DNA from: JALYNX01 sp035292605
GTDB taxonomy: Bacteria > Actinomycetota > Acidimicrobiia > Spongiisociales > ZC4RG35
Direction of reading: 5' to 3'
Length of the DNA: 64,000 bases
Assembly: GCA_035292605.1 (NCBI GenBank)
Contig: DATDPT010000155.1
Coordinates: forward strand, 1 to 64,000
Shown here: positions 39,843 to 49,509 of the stretch, in pieces
Numbering within the stretch: the stretch's first letter is position 1
Layout: each line of letters starts with the position of its first letter
Made by a program: the position numbers and the translations under genes
Notes under the pieces: model-generated
The model's database searches: none
Seen by the model: the letters and a program-made list of their open reading frames with translations, nothing else
What the model was told of the DNA's origin: nothing

Positions 39843-41165
39843 TCAATCGACCGGCGAAGGCGTCAGCCAATGACGGGCCGGTTCACCAAGCGAGACCACA
39901 GTGAGGTCAACCACCGGATCGGTGAACTGGATGCTGGGCCGACCGTTGAAGGAGAGCACCACATCGGCAACCACCTCGACGTCTCCCAAATCATTGGCGA
40001 TCAGGTCGGCGGTCTGTTTGATCATGACCGGGTCGGTGGCCATCACCACCTGCTGACGGGCCGTGAGATAGCTCGGCGGCGGCACCCTCCAGGTGTCGCC
40101 AGTGTCGGCATCGGTGACGAGGAAGGTGGCCGATCCCGACTTCTCCGACAGCATCACCTGCCATGAGCCGAGATAGCCCTCACCGGTCCACTTCACGTCG
40201 CCGGGTATCAGGTAGTGGCGCAAGGGCACCATGACCATCAGCGCCAGATAGAGCACGGTCACCCCGATCCAGACGCCACGGATCCGGAAGCGCGGCTTGG
40301 GCTCGACTTCGACCTTCTGCGGCTCCGGGATGAAGCGCCCCGGCCAATCCGGCTCGAAGAAGATCAGGGCCGAAAGGGTCATCAGCAGCGGGAACAGGCC
40401 AATCGATGGGAAGAGGACCCAAGTGAAGGTGTGGAACGCCGCCACGACCACAAAGGCGACGAGCCTGGTCCGGCGATAACAGAGCCAGAACACGATGCTC
40501 AGGTCGAACACCGCCCCCATCCATGATGCGACCAGAGCGGTGGCGGGGACCGCCAACAGAGGCCCGATCACAGGGAGATCGGCTCGGGCCGGGAGCCAGG
40601 TAGCCAGCGGCTCGCCATGTAGCAGCCAGTCCGAGTTGATTTTCGCCAACCCGGCGAAGAAATAGACCATCCCCACCTGGAATCGGAGTAGCCACACCAC
40701 CCACACCGGGATCCATCCCACCCCTGCTTCTCCCTGCCTTCGGCGGGAGCCGACCGAGTAGGCCCGATCCACGGGAAGGACCGCCAGGACGGCAGCAGTG
40801 AGAATCAACCAGTAGTAATGATTCAGGTAGAGGGTGCGGTCGATCAACTCCACGTAACCGAGCAAGACCGCAAACGCCGCAACGCAGATGCGGGTCCGAT
40901 AGCCGAGCAGGATGCCGACCGCAGCCAACCCGATCAGGGCGAAATGTGCATACATCCCCCACGCCGGCCAAACCTTGACCCATTCGAAACCCGGGTACGG
41001 GAAGTGATAGGTGGGCTCGACGAAGAGCGAGCTCACCCATCCCTTGGCAAAGAAGCGCCATACCAGCAGCAACCCGCCGAGCCCGAATCCGATTCGGAAG
41101 ACCGCGGCCGACCTCGGGTCGACCGGCCTCAGAGCTCGCCGCACCCCCCGCCCCCAACCGGTCAT
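39843..41165 (-). CDS. HTTM domain membrane protein
   Basis: A 440-residue membrane protein with about eight hydrophobic helices. HTTM (vitamin K carboxylase-like) features include FRIGFGLGGLLLVWRF at the N-terminus, NHYYWLILTAAVLAVLP, WLLRFQVGMVYFFAGLAKINSDWLLHGEP, and FHTFTWVLFPSIGLFPL. It closes an operon with imelysin and di-heme oxidoreductase genes through an ATGA overlap. HTTM proteins in such operons are linked to metal-related envelope functions; the reaction is unknown. Confidence 0.88.
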   Translation of the reverse strand: MTGWGRGVRRALRPVDPRSAAVFRIGFGLGGLLLVWRFFAKGWVSSLFVEPTYHFPYPGFEWVKVWPAWGMYAHFALIGLAAVGILLGYRTRICVAAFAVLLGYVELIDRTLYLNHYYWLILTAAVLAVLPVDRAYSVGSRRRQGEAGVGWIPVWVVWLLRFQVGMVYFFAGLAKINSDWLLHGEPLATWLPARADLPVIGPLLAVPATALVASWMGAVFDLSIVFWLCYRRTRLVAFVVVAAFHTFTWVLFPSIGLFPLLMTLSALIFFEPDWPGRFIPEPQKVEVEPKPRFRIRGVWIGVTVLYLALMVMVPLRHYLIPGDVKWTGEGYLGSWQVMLSEKSGSATFLVTDADTGDTWRVPPPSYLTARQQVVMATDPVMIKQTADLIANDLGDVEVVADVVLSFNGRPSIQFTDPVVDLTVVSLGEPARHWLTPSPVD

Positions 41166-42205
41166 CCGGAGTCGCCGTCGGCGTCGGAGAACCCGAGCGT
41201 GATGTCGAGCAGGGACACGACGTCGGCCTCGAAGATCGTGAGCAACTCCGAAAGGTGGTCATAAAGAGTGACCAGGAGGCTCCGGTCGTCGACAGCCACC
41301 TGGCGCAGCGGGGCGTCGATCCCCGCCAGCTCTTCGATCGCAGCGTCGAGGTGCTGGTTGATCTGGGCTGAGACCTCATCGGATCGGGCCCCGATCAGAG
41401 CGCCCAACCCACTCTCCCCTCCCCCGTTGAGCAGAGACCTGATGCCTTCCAATTGCGCCAGATAGGTATCCGCAGCGGCCCCGGCGCGTCCCTCCGGGAT
41501 CGATTCGACCAGCGGCTCTTGGGAGGAGATGCCAAGTGCTTTCCCCAGCTCGAACAAAGACATCTGTTTCAGCGTCTCGACGATTGCCGACACCGAGTCT
41601 GCCATGGCGTCGTCGCTCGTCATCGTCCCCCCGACGAAGCGGTCCAGGAACGGGGTCCCCTCCTGATAGCTCACCGTCCACGCCTCCTCGAGGGCGAGTG
41701 TCTCCGACGCCACCACCTCGGCGGTCGCCACCAACAGGTCACAAACCCGACCATCGCCGGCACGGTCGACGGGGTCGAATAGCAAGTACTCGATCGCCCC
41801 CAATCCACGCTCGGTCGAGGCCGCCTGGTTCAGCATGTAGTCGGCGTCGAGCACCTCTGTGGAGGCGAGAAGTTCCTCGATTGCCTCGGGGTTCACCGGC
41901 TGGTAGTCGACACGCGAGACGGTTCTCAGCATCTGCGCCGGGCCGAACCAGGTGGCGAGTATCGCCTGCTGCCACGATTCCTTCGCCCTTCGCCATGCTT
42001 CCTGGGTCGTCACCATGCCACTGGTGGAGGGGTCGGCGCACAGGTTGGCCAGTTCTGCGGCCAATTCGGCACTGGCGGCTGAGGAGGCTGTCAATGAGGG
42101 GACCAGGGCGCTGACTGCCATCGACCGCACCACATCTTCGGATCCTGGCGCTGAACTACAGGAGACAACCAGCATGGCCAACACAAGACTGCCCAGCTTC
42201 CTCAC
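41162..42205 (-). CDS. imelysin-family lipoprotein (second in operon)
   Basis: A 347-residue lipoprotein (MRKLGSLVLAMLVVSCSSAPG). It has imelysin features: REAWRRAKESWQQAILATWFGP-type helix (TQEAWRRAKESWQQ) and GLGAIEYLLFD (the GxHxxE-like region reads GLGAIEYLLF). The C-terminus carries further helical repeats. Imelysin-like proteins (peptidase M75) are surface proteins in iron or copper acquisition without proven protease activity. It overlaps the neighbours on both sides (ATGA forms). Confidence 0.85.
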   Translation of the reverse strand: MRKLGSLVLAMLVVSCSSAPGSEDVVRSMAVSALVPSLTASSAASAELAAELANLCADPSTSGMVTTQEAWRRAKESWQQAILATWFGPAQMLRTVSRVDYQPVNPEAIEELLASTEVLDADYMLNQAASTERGLGAIEYLLFDPVDRAGDGRVCDLLVATAEVVASETLALEEAWTVSYQEGTPFLDRFVGGTMTSDDAMADSVSAIVETLKQMSLFELGKALGISSQEPLVESIPEGRAGAAADTYLAQLEGIRSLLNGGGESGLGALIGARSDEVSAQINQHLDAAIEELAGIDAPLRQVAVDDRSLLVTLYDHLSELLTIFEADVVSLLDITLGFSDADGDSG

Positions 42206-43590
42206 AACGACTCCAGAAAGGAGATCAGTTGGGAGCGTTGGTCGGAGGAAAGCGCGACAAAAGCGTCCCTGGCTGCTGCGGCCTCACCCCCGTGCCACAA
42301 GACCGCCTCCTCGAGGGATCGAGCCCGGCCGTCATGGAGGAAGAAGGTGTGACCGGTGACCGTCTCGGTGAGACCGATTCCCCAGAGCGGGGCCGTCCGC
42401 CATTCTGTTCCCGAGGCTTGCCCATCCGGCCGATTGTCGGCGAGCCCCGGGCCCATATCGTGCAACAGGAGATCGGTGAACGGGTAGATCGTCTGGTTGA
42501 CCAGAGCTGGGATCGGGTCGTCCCCCGTTTGCTGCACGGGTTGGTGACAGCCCGAGCATCCGAGGTCATCGAACCAACCGGCACCGGCGACCACGTCCGG
42601 AGAGTCGAGGTTCCTCCGGGCAGGCACGGCCAGGGTCCTGCTGTAGAAGACCACTTTCTCCATACGATCGGCCGGGATCTCCGGATCGCCTCCACCGAGG
42701 GCTGCGGAGCATTCTGTCTCTGCATCCGTGCAGCTCTCATCGGGAAATACCGGGTTGGTGATCCCGATGTCCCCGCTGAAGGCGCCGGCCACCTGATGCT
42801 CAACGGAAGCCACGTTGGCCTTCCACCCGAAACGGCCCAGGGCCGGCTCGCCGCTCACCGGGTCCGTGACCCAATTGGGGCGACCGGAGATCCCATTCCC
42901 GTCGGCGTCCTCAGGATCTGACCCGGCCAGGATGTCGCCCTCGGGTATCGCCTCCAGTAGACCGACACCGAACACCGGGGGGGCAATCCTCGGCGACACC
43001 TGAACGTCGATGGAGACCGAGCCATGGGCCAGGTCCTCGAACTCGTACATCGGCCTGCGCAAGGTGTACTCCTCGCCGTCACCAAAGACACCCGGCTCTT
43101 CGACGTACAGCCTGACCATCCGGCCCTCCGCAGGAACCCCGAGAATCGACCGATCCTGGAGTTGATCGCCGTAAACCGGCTCCGGAACCGAGAGCTCACC
43201 GTCCGGCACGCCAAGCCGGAACAACAGGCCGGGTTGATCCTCCTCGGGCGTTCCACGCCCGTCCCGGACATGGCAAGAAGCACATGCCTGGGCGTTGAAC
43301 AGAGGGCCGAGGCCGTCCCGGGCCTCGGTCGAGGACGGTGCAATCACCCAGTTCTGGGTGAAGAAGCTGTCGCCGACCTCGAACACCCTTCGCTCGTCCG
43401 TGGTGAGATTGCGCGCCGACATCCCGAATGCCTCGCGATTGGCGGCGGTCGTGGTCCCCTCTCCACCAGTCGCTTCGACCAGGAGGTCGCCCCGCGCCGA
43501 AACACAGGCCGCCACCGCCAAGATCATGCCGAGAGCCGGCCAAATCGCGGCCCGGCCCGGCTGGCTCCTGGATCTGGAGACCGAGGTCAC
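42202..43590 (-). CDS. di-heme oxidoreductase (thiol oxidoreductase family)
   Basis: A 462-residue secreted c-type cytochrome. The signal segment (AIWPALGMILAVAACVSARG) may also be a lipobox. Two heme-binding CxxCH sites are present: ACASCHVRDGRG (about residue 82) and LGCSGCHQPV (about residue 350). GLFNAQ, LRRPMYEF and LLHDMGPGLADNR are typical of the DHOR family. It lies between two imelysin genes, an arrangement known for iron-acquisition loci. Confidence 0.92.
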   Translation of the reverse strand: MTSVSRSRSQPGRAAIWPALGMILAVAACVSARGDLLVEATGGEGTTTAANREAFGMSARNLTTDERRVFEVGDSFFTQNWVIAPSSTEARDGLGPLFNAQACASCHVRDGRGTPEEDQPGLLFRLGVPDGELSVPEPVYGDQLQDRSILGVPAEGRMVRLYVEEPGVFGDGEEYTLRRPMYEFEDLAHGSVSIDVQVSPRIAPPVFGVGLLEAIPEGDILAGSDPEDADGNGISGRPNWVTDPVSGEPALGRFGWKANVASVEHQVAGAFSGDIGITNPVFPDESCTDAETECSAALGGGDPEIPADRMEKVVFYSRTLAVPARRNLDSPDVVAGAGWFDDLGCSGCHQPVQQTGDDPIPALVNQTIYPFTDLLLHDMGPGLADNRPDGQASGTEWRTAPLWGIGLTETVTGHTFFLHDGRARSLEEAVLWHGGEAAAARDAFVALSSDQRSQLISFLESL

Positions 43591-43591
43591 G

Positions 43592-44743
43592 TCAACTCAG
43601 ATTGAGCTCGAGACCCAATGTGTTGGCCGCCTCCACCAGGGTGTCGGCTTGAAGCTCCAAGGCGACGATTGTCTCGAAGATGGCAACCCGGCCAGGATCG
43701 TCGTCAGGGACACCCGGCGCCAGGCTCTTGTCGAAGGGTGCAGGAATCGCCCCCGCTGCCGAGACGCTGAAGACGATTTCGTCTCGGAGCTTGGCTGCCA
43801 GGTCGGCATCGGTGGCTGCCAGGAGCTCGTCGATCCCGGGACCTTCAACCCCGTTCAGGTCACCCAGATACGCTCGCTGAATACCGGCGGCGTTGGCGAC
43901 GATGTCCGAGGTCGTGTTGTCCGAGAAACAGGAGTGCTCGTCTTCCTGGGAATGTTCCTCGTAGGCGACGGTGAGACGCTCCCCCGCCAACTCACCCCGG
44001 CTCAGTTCGCCGATACCGGTCAGAATCATCCCCAACGCCTCAGCCGGCGGCAAGGCCAGGAATTCGGCGCGGTAGTTGTCCTCCACATCAGGCGCCCACT
44101 CATCGACCAGAGACTGCAGATGCCCGAGCAGGAGATCCGAGGCGACGGTCAGATAGCCGATCCGCCGATTGGCATTTGGGGCCGTGGTGAAGTCTTCCAG
44201 GGAACGAGCTCCGGCCCCGTCGGGAGATAGGTCCTGACCCCAGAGCAGGAACTCGATCGCATGCCAGCCGGTGGAGACGTTGGTCTCACCCCCGACCTCG
44301 TTGAGAGAACCCAACAACTCGGCGTCGATGGTCGGGTACTCGTCGGGGAGATTGACGATGCCTGATTCCGGTGCCCCCTCGACGTAGTCGATGTACGCCT
44401 CGTCCAGGGGCCAGGCATTGACCAGGCCTTCGACACCGGTCTCGTCGGCGTCGATGGGGCCCCCGTAGAAACGAAAGGCCTCGGTGGGCCCGTAGTCGTC
44501 ACGTGCCGCGATCCAGGCTTGGCGCGCCGCCTCGAGGTTTGCCTGGCTCGGGTCGGCGGCCAGCGCATCGATCGCTGCATCCATCTCTGTTGCCGACGCC
44601 AGACTCATCGAGTACGACTCGTGAACGACGTACGCATACTGCTCCACTACCTCATTTTGTAGACCCTCGTCGGCATCGCTGCCGCAGGCGGACAACGCCA
44701 ATATTCCTGCAATCAAGGCGGTGAAGCTCCTCTTCCGGTCCAT
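43592..44743 (-). CDS. imelysin-family lipoprotein (first in operon)
   Basis: A 383-residue lipoprotein (RSFTALIAGILALSACGSDA). Imelysin motifs: RQAWIAARDDYGPTEAFRFYGGPID, VSTGWHAIEFLLWGQDLSPDG (GxHxxE in GWHAIE), and EEHSQEDEHSCFSDNT. This is the canonical periplasmic iron-related imelysin with the GxHxxE metal motif. It leads the operon imelysin-DHOR-imelysin-HTTM; an inverted repeat about 60 bp upstream may regulate it. Confidence 0.92.
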   Translation of the reverse strand: MDRKRSFTALIAGILALSACGSDADEGLQNEVVEQYAYVVHESYSMSLASATEMDAAIDALAADPSQANLEAARQAWIAARDDYGPTEAFRFYGGPIDADETGVEGLVNAWPLDEAYIDYVEGAPESGIVNLPDEYPTIDAELLGSLNEVGGETNVSTGWHAIEFLLWGQDLSPDGAGARSLEDFTTAPNANRRIGYLTVASDLLLGHLQSLVDEWAPDVEDNYRAEFLALPPAEALGMILTGIGELSRGELAGERLTVAYEEHSQEDEHSCFSDNTTSDIVANAAGIQRAYLGDLNGVEGPGIDELLAATDADLAAKLRDEIVFSVSAAGAIPAPFDKSLAPGVPDDDPGRVAIFETIVALELQADTLVEAANTLGLELNLS

Positions 44744-44804
44744 GAGTCCTCCTAGGCTCCCAAACTCGTTCGGTAGCTAAAGATATTTCCACTATCCTCG
44801 TAGT

Positions 44805-44828
44805 GCAAATTATTTCAGGAGGATTTGC
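44805..44828. promoter_or_regulatory. inverted repeat upstream of the imelysin operon
   Basis: GCAAAT (44805-44810) and ATTTGC (44823-44828) form a 6-bp inverted repeat spaced by 12 bases in an AT-rich region between the small gene ending at 44833 and the imelysin start at 44743. A metal-dependent repressor site is possible. It does not match the DtxR/IdeR box. Confidence 0.4.
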
Positions 44829-44832
44829 AGGA

Positions 44833-44970
44833 CTAGCCGATGCGGTCGATCAACCACAGGACGCCCTGCACCAGGCGCCACCCGAGGTAGATCACCACCA
44901 GCACCACCATCAGCTTGAAGCCGAAGGGCGCCTTGAGCTCCTCGCCTTCCGGGGGTTGGGGCCCGCTCAT
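44833..44970 (-). CDS. small membrane protein (45 aa) after der
   Basis: ATG 44970 overlaps the der stop (ATGA). Product MSGPQPPEGEELKAPFGFKL followed by a single transmembrane helix (MVVLVVIYLGWRLVQGVLWL) and a short tail. Translational coupling to der and the clear helix support it. No family is recognised; it may be a membrane partner of ribosome-associated Der, which is speculation. Confidence 0.65.
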   Translation of the reverse strand: MSGPQPPEGEELKAPFGFKLMVVLVVIYLGWRLVQGVLWLIDRIG

Positions 44971-46280
44971 CGTCTCTCGCCCATGCGGGACACGATGTGG
45001 ATCGGACTTCCGGTGAAGTCCGCCTCCTGGCGGATCCGGTTCTCGAGAAACCTCAGATAGTCATCTCCGAGCTCGCCACCCGAGAGGAAGACGACGAAGG
45101 TGGGAGGCGCAGTGCCCGCCTGGACGACATAGTGGATCTTGGGCCGGCGCCCCTTCCGCACCGGGGGCGGATGGGCTTCGATCCACTCTCTGACCACCCG
45201 ATTGAGCTGCCCGGTGGGGATACGGGTGGTCCGCGAATGGAGGACGGCCTCTATGACCTCGGGCAGACGCCCGACACGTGACCCGGTGCTCGCCGAGATC
45301 CGGACCACCGGCGCCCAGCCGACGAAGCCGAACCGATCTGGCAAGGATCGCTCCGTGATCTCCCGTTGCTCCTCGTCGATGGCGTCCCACTTGTTCAAGA
45401 TGATCACCAAGCCCACACCGGCATCCACCACCTCGCGGGCGATCCTCTGGTCCTGATGGGTGACGCCGTCCTCCGCATCCACCAGGAGCAGGGCGACATC
45501 GGCGTCGGCAAGCGCCTGGCGGGCCCTGAGCACCGAGTAGAAGTCGGCATCCTCGGTAATCTGGGGCTTGCGGCGGATCCCTGCGGTGTCGACCAGGCGG
45601 TATGGCTTGCCATCCATTTCGACATCGGTGTCGATCGGGTCCCTCGTCGTGCCAGGGATCTCGGAGACGATCACGCGATCCTCCCCCGCCAGCCGGTTGA
45701 GGAGCGTGGACTTCCCCACGTTCGGTCTCCCCACGATCGCGATCCTGGGAATCTCGTCGTGCTCCGGCTCGACGCGGCCCTCGGGCAGGGCATTGACCAC
45801 CTGGTCCAGCAGGTCTCCAACCCCACGCCCGTGGTAGGCACTGATCGCATTGGGCTCGCCCAGGCCCAGTCTCCAGAACCTGTCGATGTCGGCCTCCAGC
45901 CTTGCGTCATCGATCTTGTTGGCGGCGAGGATCACCGGCAGGCCAGAGGCACGGAGAATCGAAAGGACCCCGGTGTCGTCATCGGTCAGGTCGGCAGTGC
46001 CATCCACGACGAGGATCACCACGTCGGCCCCGTTCACCGCGGCTTCGGCTTGTTCCTTGATCGATTGGTTGATGCCACCAACCGGTTTGATCTCCCAACC
46101 GCCGGTGTCAACCATGAGGAACTGTCGTCCCGTCCAATCCGCCTCGAACTCGCGGCGATCCCGGGTAACCCCTGGGGACTCTTGGACCACGGCTGAGCGT
46201 GACCCGATCACACGGTTGACCAGGGTCGACTTGCCGACATTGGGGCGGCCGACAATTGCAACTACGGGAAGAGTGCTCAC
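44967..46280 (-). CDS. der: GTPase Der (EngA)
   Basis: A 437-residue protein with two tandem G domains, each with a GRPNVGKST P-loop (residues 10-18 and about 180-188). It has DTGG/DTAG G3 motifs, NKID/NKWD G4 motifs, and the C-terminal KH-like domain (KIHYVVQAGTAPPTFVVFLS). It assists 50S ribosome assembly. The length is typical. Confidence 0.97.
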   Translation of the reverse strand: MSTLPVVAIVGRPNVGKSTLVNRVIGSRSAVVQESPGVTRDRREFEADWTGRQFLMVDTGGWEIKPVGGINQSIKEQAEAAVNGADVVILVVDGTADLTDDDTGVLSILRASGLPVILAANKIDDARLEADIDRFWRLGLGEPNAISAYHGRGVGDLLDQVVNALPEGRVEPEHDEIPRIAIVGRPNVGKSTLLNRLAGEDRVIVSEIPGTTRDPIDTDVEMDGKPYRLVDTAGIRRKPQITEDADFYSVLRARQALADADVALLLVDAEDGVTHQDQRIAREVVDAGVGLVIILNKWDAIDEEQREITERSLPDRFGFVGWAPVVRISASTGSRVGRLPEVIEAVLHSRTTRIPTGQLNRVVREWIEAHPPPVRKGRRPKIHYVVQAGTAPPTFVVFLSGGELGDDYLRFLENRIRQEADFTGSPIHIVSRMGERR

Positions 46281-46325
46281 CTCAGCATGCCTCTGGAGGC
46301 TGACATTCTCGCCAGACGCCGGCCG

Positions 46326-47384
46326 TCAGGTGCTGACGAGGTTCAAAGCCTCGCTGGCGGTCCACTCCCGATCCCGTTCCAGCCAACCCTCCTGTGCCGG
46401 TTGACGGGCGGTGACCCCGGCTTCCACCAGGCCCTGCAGTGTCGAGACAAAAGCGCGCAGCTGGGGCGGGAGCGGGAAGTACTCCTGTTCCTCAGTAGAG
46501 GACCAGAGCTCGAATCCTGAGGTTGGTGCCAACCGCTCAATGACCTCCTGCACAAGATGGTCAGGAGCTGATGCCCCTGCGGTGAGGCCTACCGTGGCCA
46601 CGCCCTCGAGCCACTCGTCCTTGATGTCGGCTGCCGAATCGATCCGATGGGCAGACACGCCGTTCTCCCGGGCCACCCTGACCAGAGCCTGTGTGTTCGA
46701 GGAGTTGTGCGACCCCACCACCAGGATAAAGTCGCAGGATTCGGTCAGTTCTTTCACGGCGTCTTGGCGATTGGTCGTTGCGTAGCAGAGGTCGGATTTG
46801 CGAGCGATGTGAAGCTCGGGGAATCGATCCCTGGCATCGTCCATGACTGCCATCCACTCATGGACTCCCAGTGTGGTCTGGGCAAGCAGCGCCACCTTCC
46901 CGGCATCAGCCGGTTGATATCGGCCCAGCCCGGTCTCGGGCTCAACCAATGTGATCGCGCTTGGTGCCTCAGCAATGGTGCCCACCGCCTCGTCGTGGCC
47001 GGAATGGCCGACGTAGATGATCTCGTAGCCATCACCGGCCATCCGCTTCACCTCATGGTGGACCTTGGTGACGAGCGGGCAGACGGCATCGATCACCACC
47101 GCCGCCCGATCCGCGGCGCCCTGCACCACTTCAGGCGCCGAGCCGTGGGCCGAGAGCATCACCGGCGCCCCCAACGGCACTTGTCCGATGTCGTTCACGA
47201 ACACAACGCCCACTCCCTCGAAGGCGCGAACCACCCATTCGTTGTGGACGATCTCGTGATAGCAGTAGACGGGGCCGTCGAATATGCGGGTCATCCACGT
47301 GAGAGCCTTGATCGCCATCTCCACGCCGGCACAGAACCCCCTGGGCTCGGCGAGCAACACACGTTCCACCGTCATGACGGTCAT
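46326..47384 (-). CDS. ispH: 4-hydroxy-3-methylbut-2-enyl diphosphate reductase
   Basis: A 352-residue IspH. The three cluster-binding cysteines are visible in EPRGFCAGVEMAI, DAVCPLVTKVH and SDLCYATTNRQ. HEIVHN, SAHGSAPEV and VVGSHNSSNT complete the active site. It is the last step of the non-mevalonate isoprenoid pathway. The start at 47384 or 47375 is undecided. Confidence 0.95.
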   Translation of the reverse strand: MTVMTVERVLLAEPRGFCAGVEMAIKALTWMTRIFDGPVYCYHEIVHNEWVVRAFEGVGVVFVNDIGQVPLGAPVMLSAHGSAPEVVQGAADRAAVVIDAVCPLVTKVHHEVKRMAGDGYEIIYVGHSGHDEAVGTIAEAPSAITLVEPETGLGRYQPADAGKVALLAQTTLGVHEWMAVMDDARDRFPELHIARKSDLCYATTNRQDAVKELTESCDFILVVGSHNSSNTQALVRVARENGVSAHRIDSAADIKDEWLEGVATVGLTAGASAPDHLVQEVIERLAPTSGFELWSSTEEQEYFPLPPQLRAFVSTLQGLVEAGVTARQPAQEGWLERDREWTASEALNLVST

Positions 47385-47403
47385 GGTAGGTCGGGCCCGA
47401 GAC

Positions 47404-48054
47404 TCAGACGGATCGGTCGCGCACCAGTTCGACCACCCTGGCCACCACGTCGTCGAATGTCAGATCCGAGGTATCGATGACCACCGCGTCCTCGGGGATG
47501 GTGAGCGGAGACACAGCTCTGGTGGAGTCGAGATGATCTCTTCGGCCCAGGTCCTCCATCACTGAGACGTGATCGCGACCGGTTTCGACAGCCCGGCGAC
47601 TCGCCCGCACCTCGGGCCGGGCGTCGAGGAAGATCTTCAATGTGGCGTCGGGAAAGACAACCGATCCGATGTCCCGGCCCTCGATCACCGCTCGCCCCTC
47701 ATGATGCCGCACCCATTCACGTTGGTGCGACACCAGGGTCCGCCGGACCTCGGGGTTGGCGGCAATTCGGGAGACGATCGCCGTCACGTCCGGCCCCCTG
47801 ATCTCTTTGGACACGTCGTCGCCGTCGAGGAACATCTTGCCTCCCTCCTGATCAAGGCCGGAGTTGTCGACGACACCGGTTACCGCCTCGTCATGGTCAG
47901 GGTCAACCCCGGCCCTGATCACCGCCAGGGTGGCCGCCCGATAGAAGGCGCCTGTGTCCAGATGAGGGAGCCCCGTCTTCGCTGCGACCGCCCGACTGAC
48001 TGTGCTCTTGCCGGTTCCACTCGGCCCGTCGACGGTCACGATGAGATGGCTCAC
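47404..48054 (-). CDS. cmk: cytidylate kinase
   Basis: A 216-residue P-loop kinase: LIVTVDGPSGTGKSTVSRAV at the N-terminus, PHLDTGAFYRAATLAV, RGPDVTAIVSRIAANPEVR, VIEGRDIGSVVFPDA. It phosphorylates CMP/dCMP. GTG 48054 was chosen; longer frames to 48219 add poor sequence. Confidence 0.94.
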   Translation of the reverse strand: MSHLIVTVDGPSGTGKSTVSRAVAAKTGLPHLDTGAFYRAATLAVIRAGVDPDHDEAVTGVVDNSGLDQEGGKMFLDGDDVSKEIRGPDVTAIVSRIAANPEVRRTLVSHQREWVRHHEGRAVIEGRDIGSVVFPDATLKIFLDARPEVRASRRAVETGRDHVSVMEDLGRRDHLDSTRAVSPLTIPEDAVVIDTSDLTFDDVVARVVELVRDRSV

Positions 48055-48249
48055 GACGTGCGAGGTTATCGGTGGTCTCGGTGTGAGAGGACCCCGGCCC
48101 ACTGAGGGGCGTCCTATTGGGGATTCGGACAATGGGGCTGTGGGACCGGGAATCCTCTCCGCGCCGGCCAACCTAGCGAACCCGGCCGGTGCGTGACGGT
48201 TGGAGCTGCTGTCTCCCATGTAATTGAGACAAGGAGGGGGTGGCTCAGA

Positions 48250-49509
48250 TCACAGAGAGTCGAGCATGTCCCAGAAGCCGGGCCAGGTCTTGTCGACCAC
48301 CTCGGGACCCTCGATCTCGATCCCCGGCTGGGCCAGGCCGACCAGGGAGAACGCCATCGCGATCCGGTGGTCGCCGTAGGTGTCCACTGTTGCGGGATGC
48401 AAGTCACCAGGCACGATCACCAAACTGTCTCCTTCGAGCCGAGCTTCGCCACCGACATTCCGCAGTTGGTCGGCGAGCGCCTGGAGCCGATCAGACTCCT
48501 TGTGACGCAGCGAGCCGAGACCGTCGAGACGGCTCTCGCCGTGGGCGAAGAGACAGGCCACGGCCACCGCCAGCGCCCCGTCCGGCATCTCCGAGAGATC
48601 GATTTCGATCGGCTCGAGGGGGCCGCCACTCGAATCGATGGTGGTCGACTCGAGCTCCAGGGTGACACGGCATCCCATCGCGGTCAGCACCCGGGCGATC
48701 TGAAGGTCGGGTTGTCGTGACGAAGCCCCTAAACCGTTGATGGTCAGGCTCCCACCCTGAATCGCCGCCGCCACCAACGGATAGACAGCAGCGGAGGCGT
48801 CCGGCTCGACTTCTAAGTCGACGGCCCGATACCCGGTGCAGCCCACGTGGAACTCCTGGCCGGAACGTTCGACAAGGGCGCCGAAACTCGTCATCACGGA
48901 CAAGGTGAGGTCGAGATACCCGGTCGACCCGTGGAGGCCATCGAGGGCAATCGTCAGCGGCTCCGTGGCCAGCGGCGCTACCAGGAGAAGAGCCGTGGCA
49001 AACTGGGTGGTGTCCTGTGCGGGGACTCTCACGTAGCCCCCCCGGAGCGATCCTGACCCTTCGACCACCAATGGGAGGCCGCCCTGGTCCGATCGAACGG
49101 TCACTCCCAACGCGGCCAGCGCCTCGACCAGGCCGCTCATCGGTCGCTGGGGCAGACGACCGTGTCCCACGATGTGGGTCGGGCCGGGCACCAGGGCTCC
49201 CAAGGCGATGAGAGATCGCGCGGTGAGACCGGACTCCCCCACGTCGATCGGGGCAGGAGACGGGACCAGGGCGCCACCCGTCCCCTCTACCGTCCAGTTG
49301 CCGTCGCCCTCCCGTATCCCCACCCCGAGAGAGCGCAGAGCTCCCCGGGCGGCCTGGGTGTCCCCCGAATCCGAGGGGTCGCCGAGATGCGAGGTCCCCT
49401 CGGCCAACCCGGCGGCGAACAGGGAGCGAATGGTGAGTGACTTCGAGCCGGGCGGCCTGATGGTCGCTTCCAGCGGCCCCTCCCTCACCGGGACCAGGCG
49501 GCTGCTCAT
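48250..49509 (-). CDS. aroA: 3-phosphoshikimate 1-carboxyvinyltransferase (EPSP synthase)
   Basis: A 419-residue enzyme: PPGSKSLTIRSLFAAGLAEGTS (shikimate-phosphate/PEP site), DVGESGLTARSLIALGALVPG, GHGRLPQRPMSGLVEAL, and the C-terminal RHKESDRLQALADQLRN. DHRIAMAFSLVGL follows. It is the sixth step of aromatic amino-acid synthesis. 48055-48249 upstream of cmk is non-coding. Confidence 0.95.
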   Translation of the reverse strand: MSSRLVPVREGPLEATIRPPGSKSLTIRSLFAAGLAEGTSHLGDPSDSGDTQAARGALRSLGVGIREGDGNWTVEGTGGALVPSPAPIDVGESGLTARSLIALGALVPGPTHIVGHGRLPQRPMSGLVEALAALGVTVRSDQGGLPLVVEGSGSLRGGYVRVPAQDTTQFATALLLVAPLATEPLTIALDGLHGSTGYLDLTLSVMTSFGALVERSGQEFHVGCTGYRAVDLEVEPDASAAVYPLVAAAIQGGSLTINGLGASSRQPDLQIARVLTAMGCRVTLELESTTIDSSGGPLEPIEIDLSEMPDGALAVAVACLFAHGESRLDGLGSLRHKESDRLQALADQLRNVGGEARLEGDSLVIVPGDLHPATVDTYGDHRIAMAFSLVGLAQPGIEIEGPEVVDKTWPGFWDMLDSL

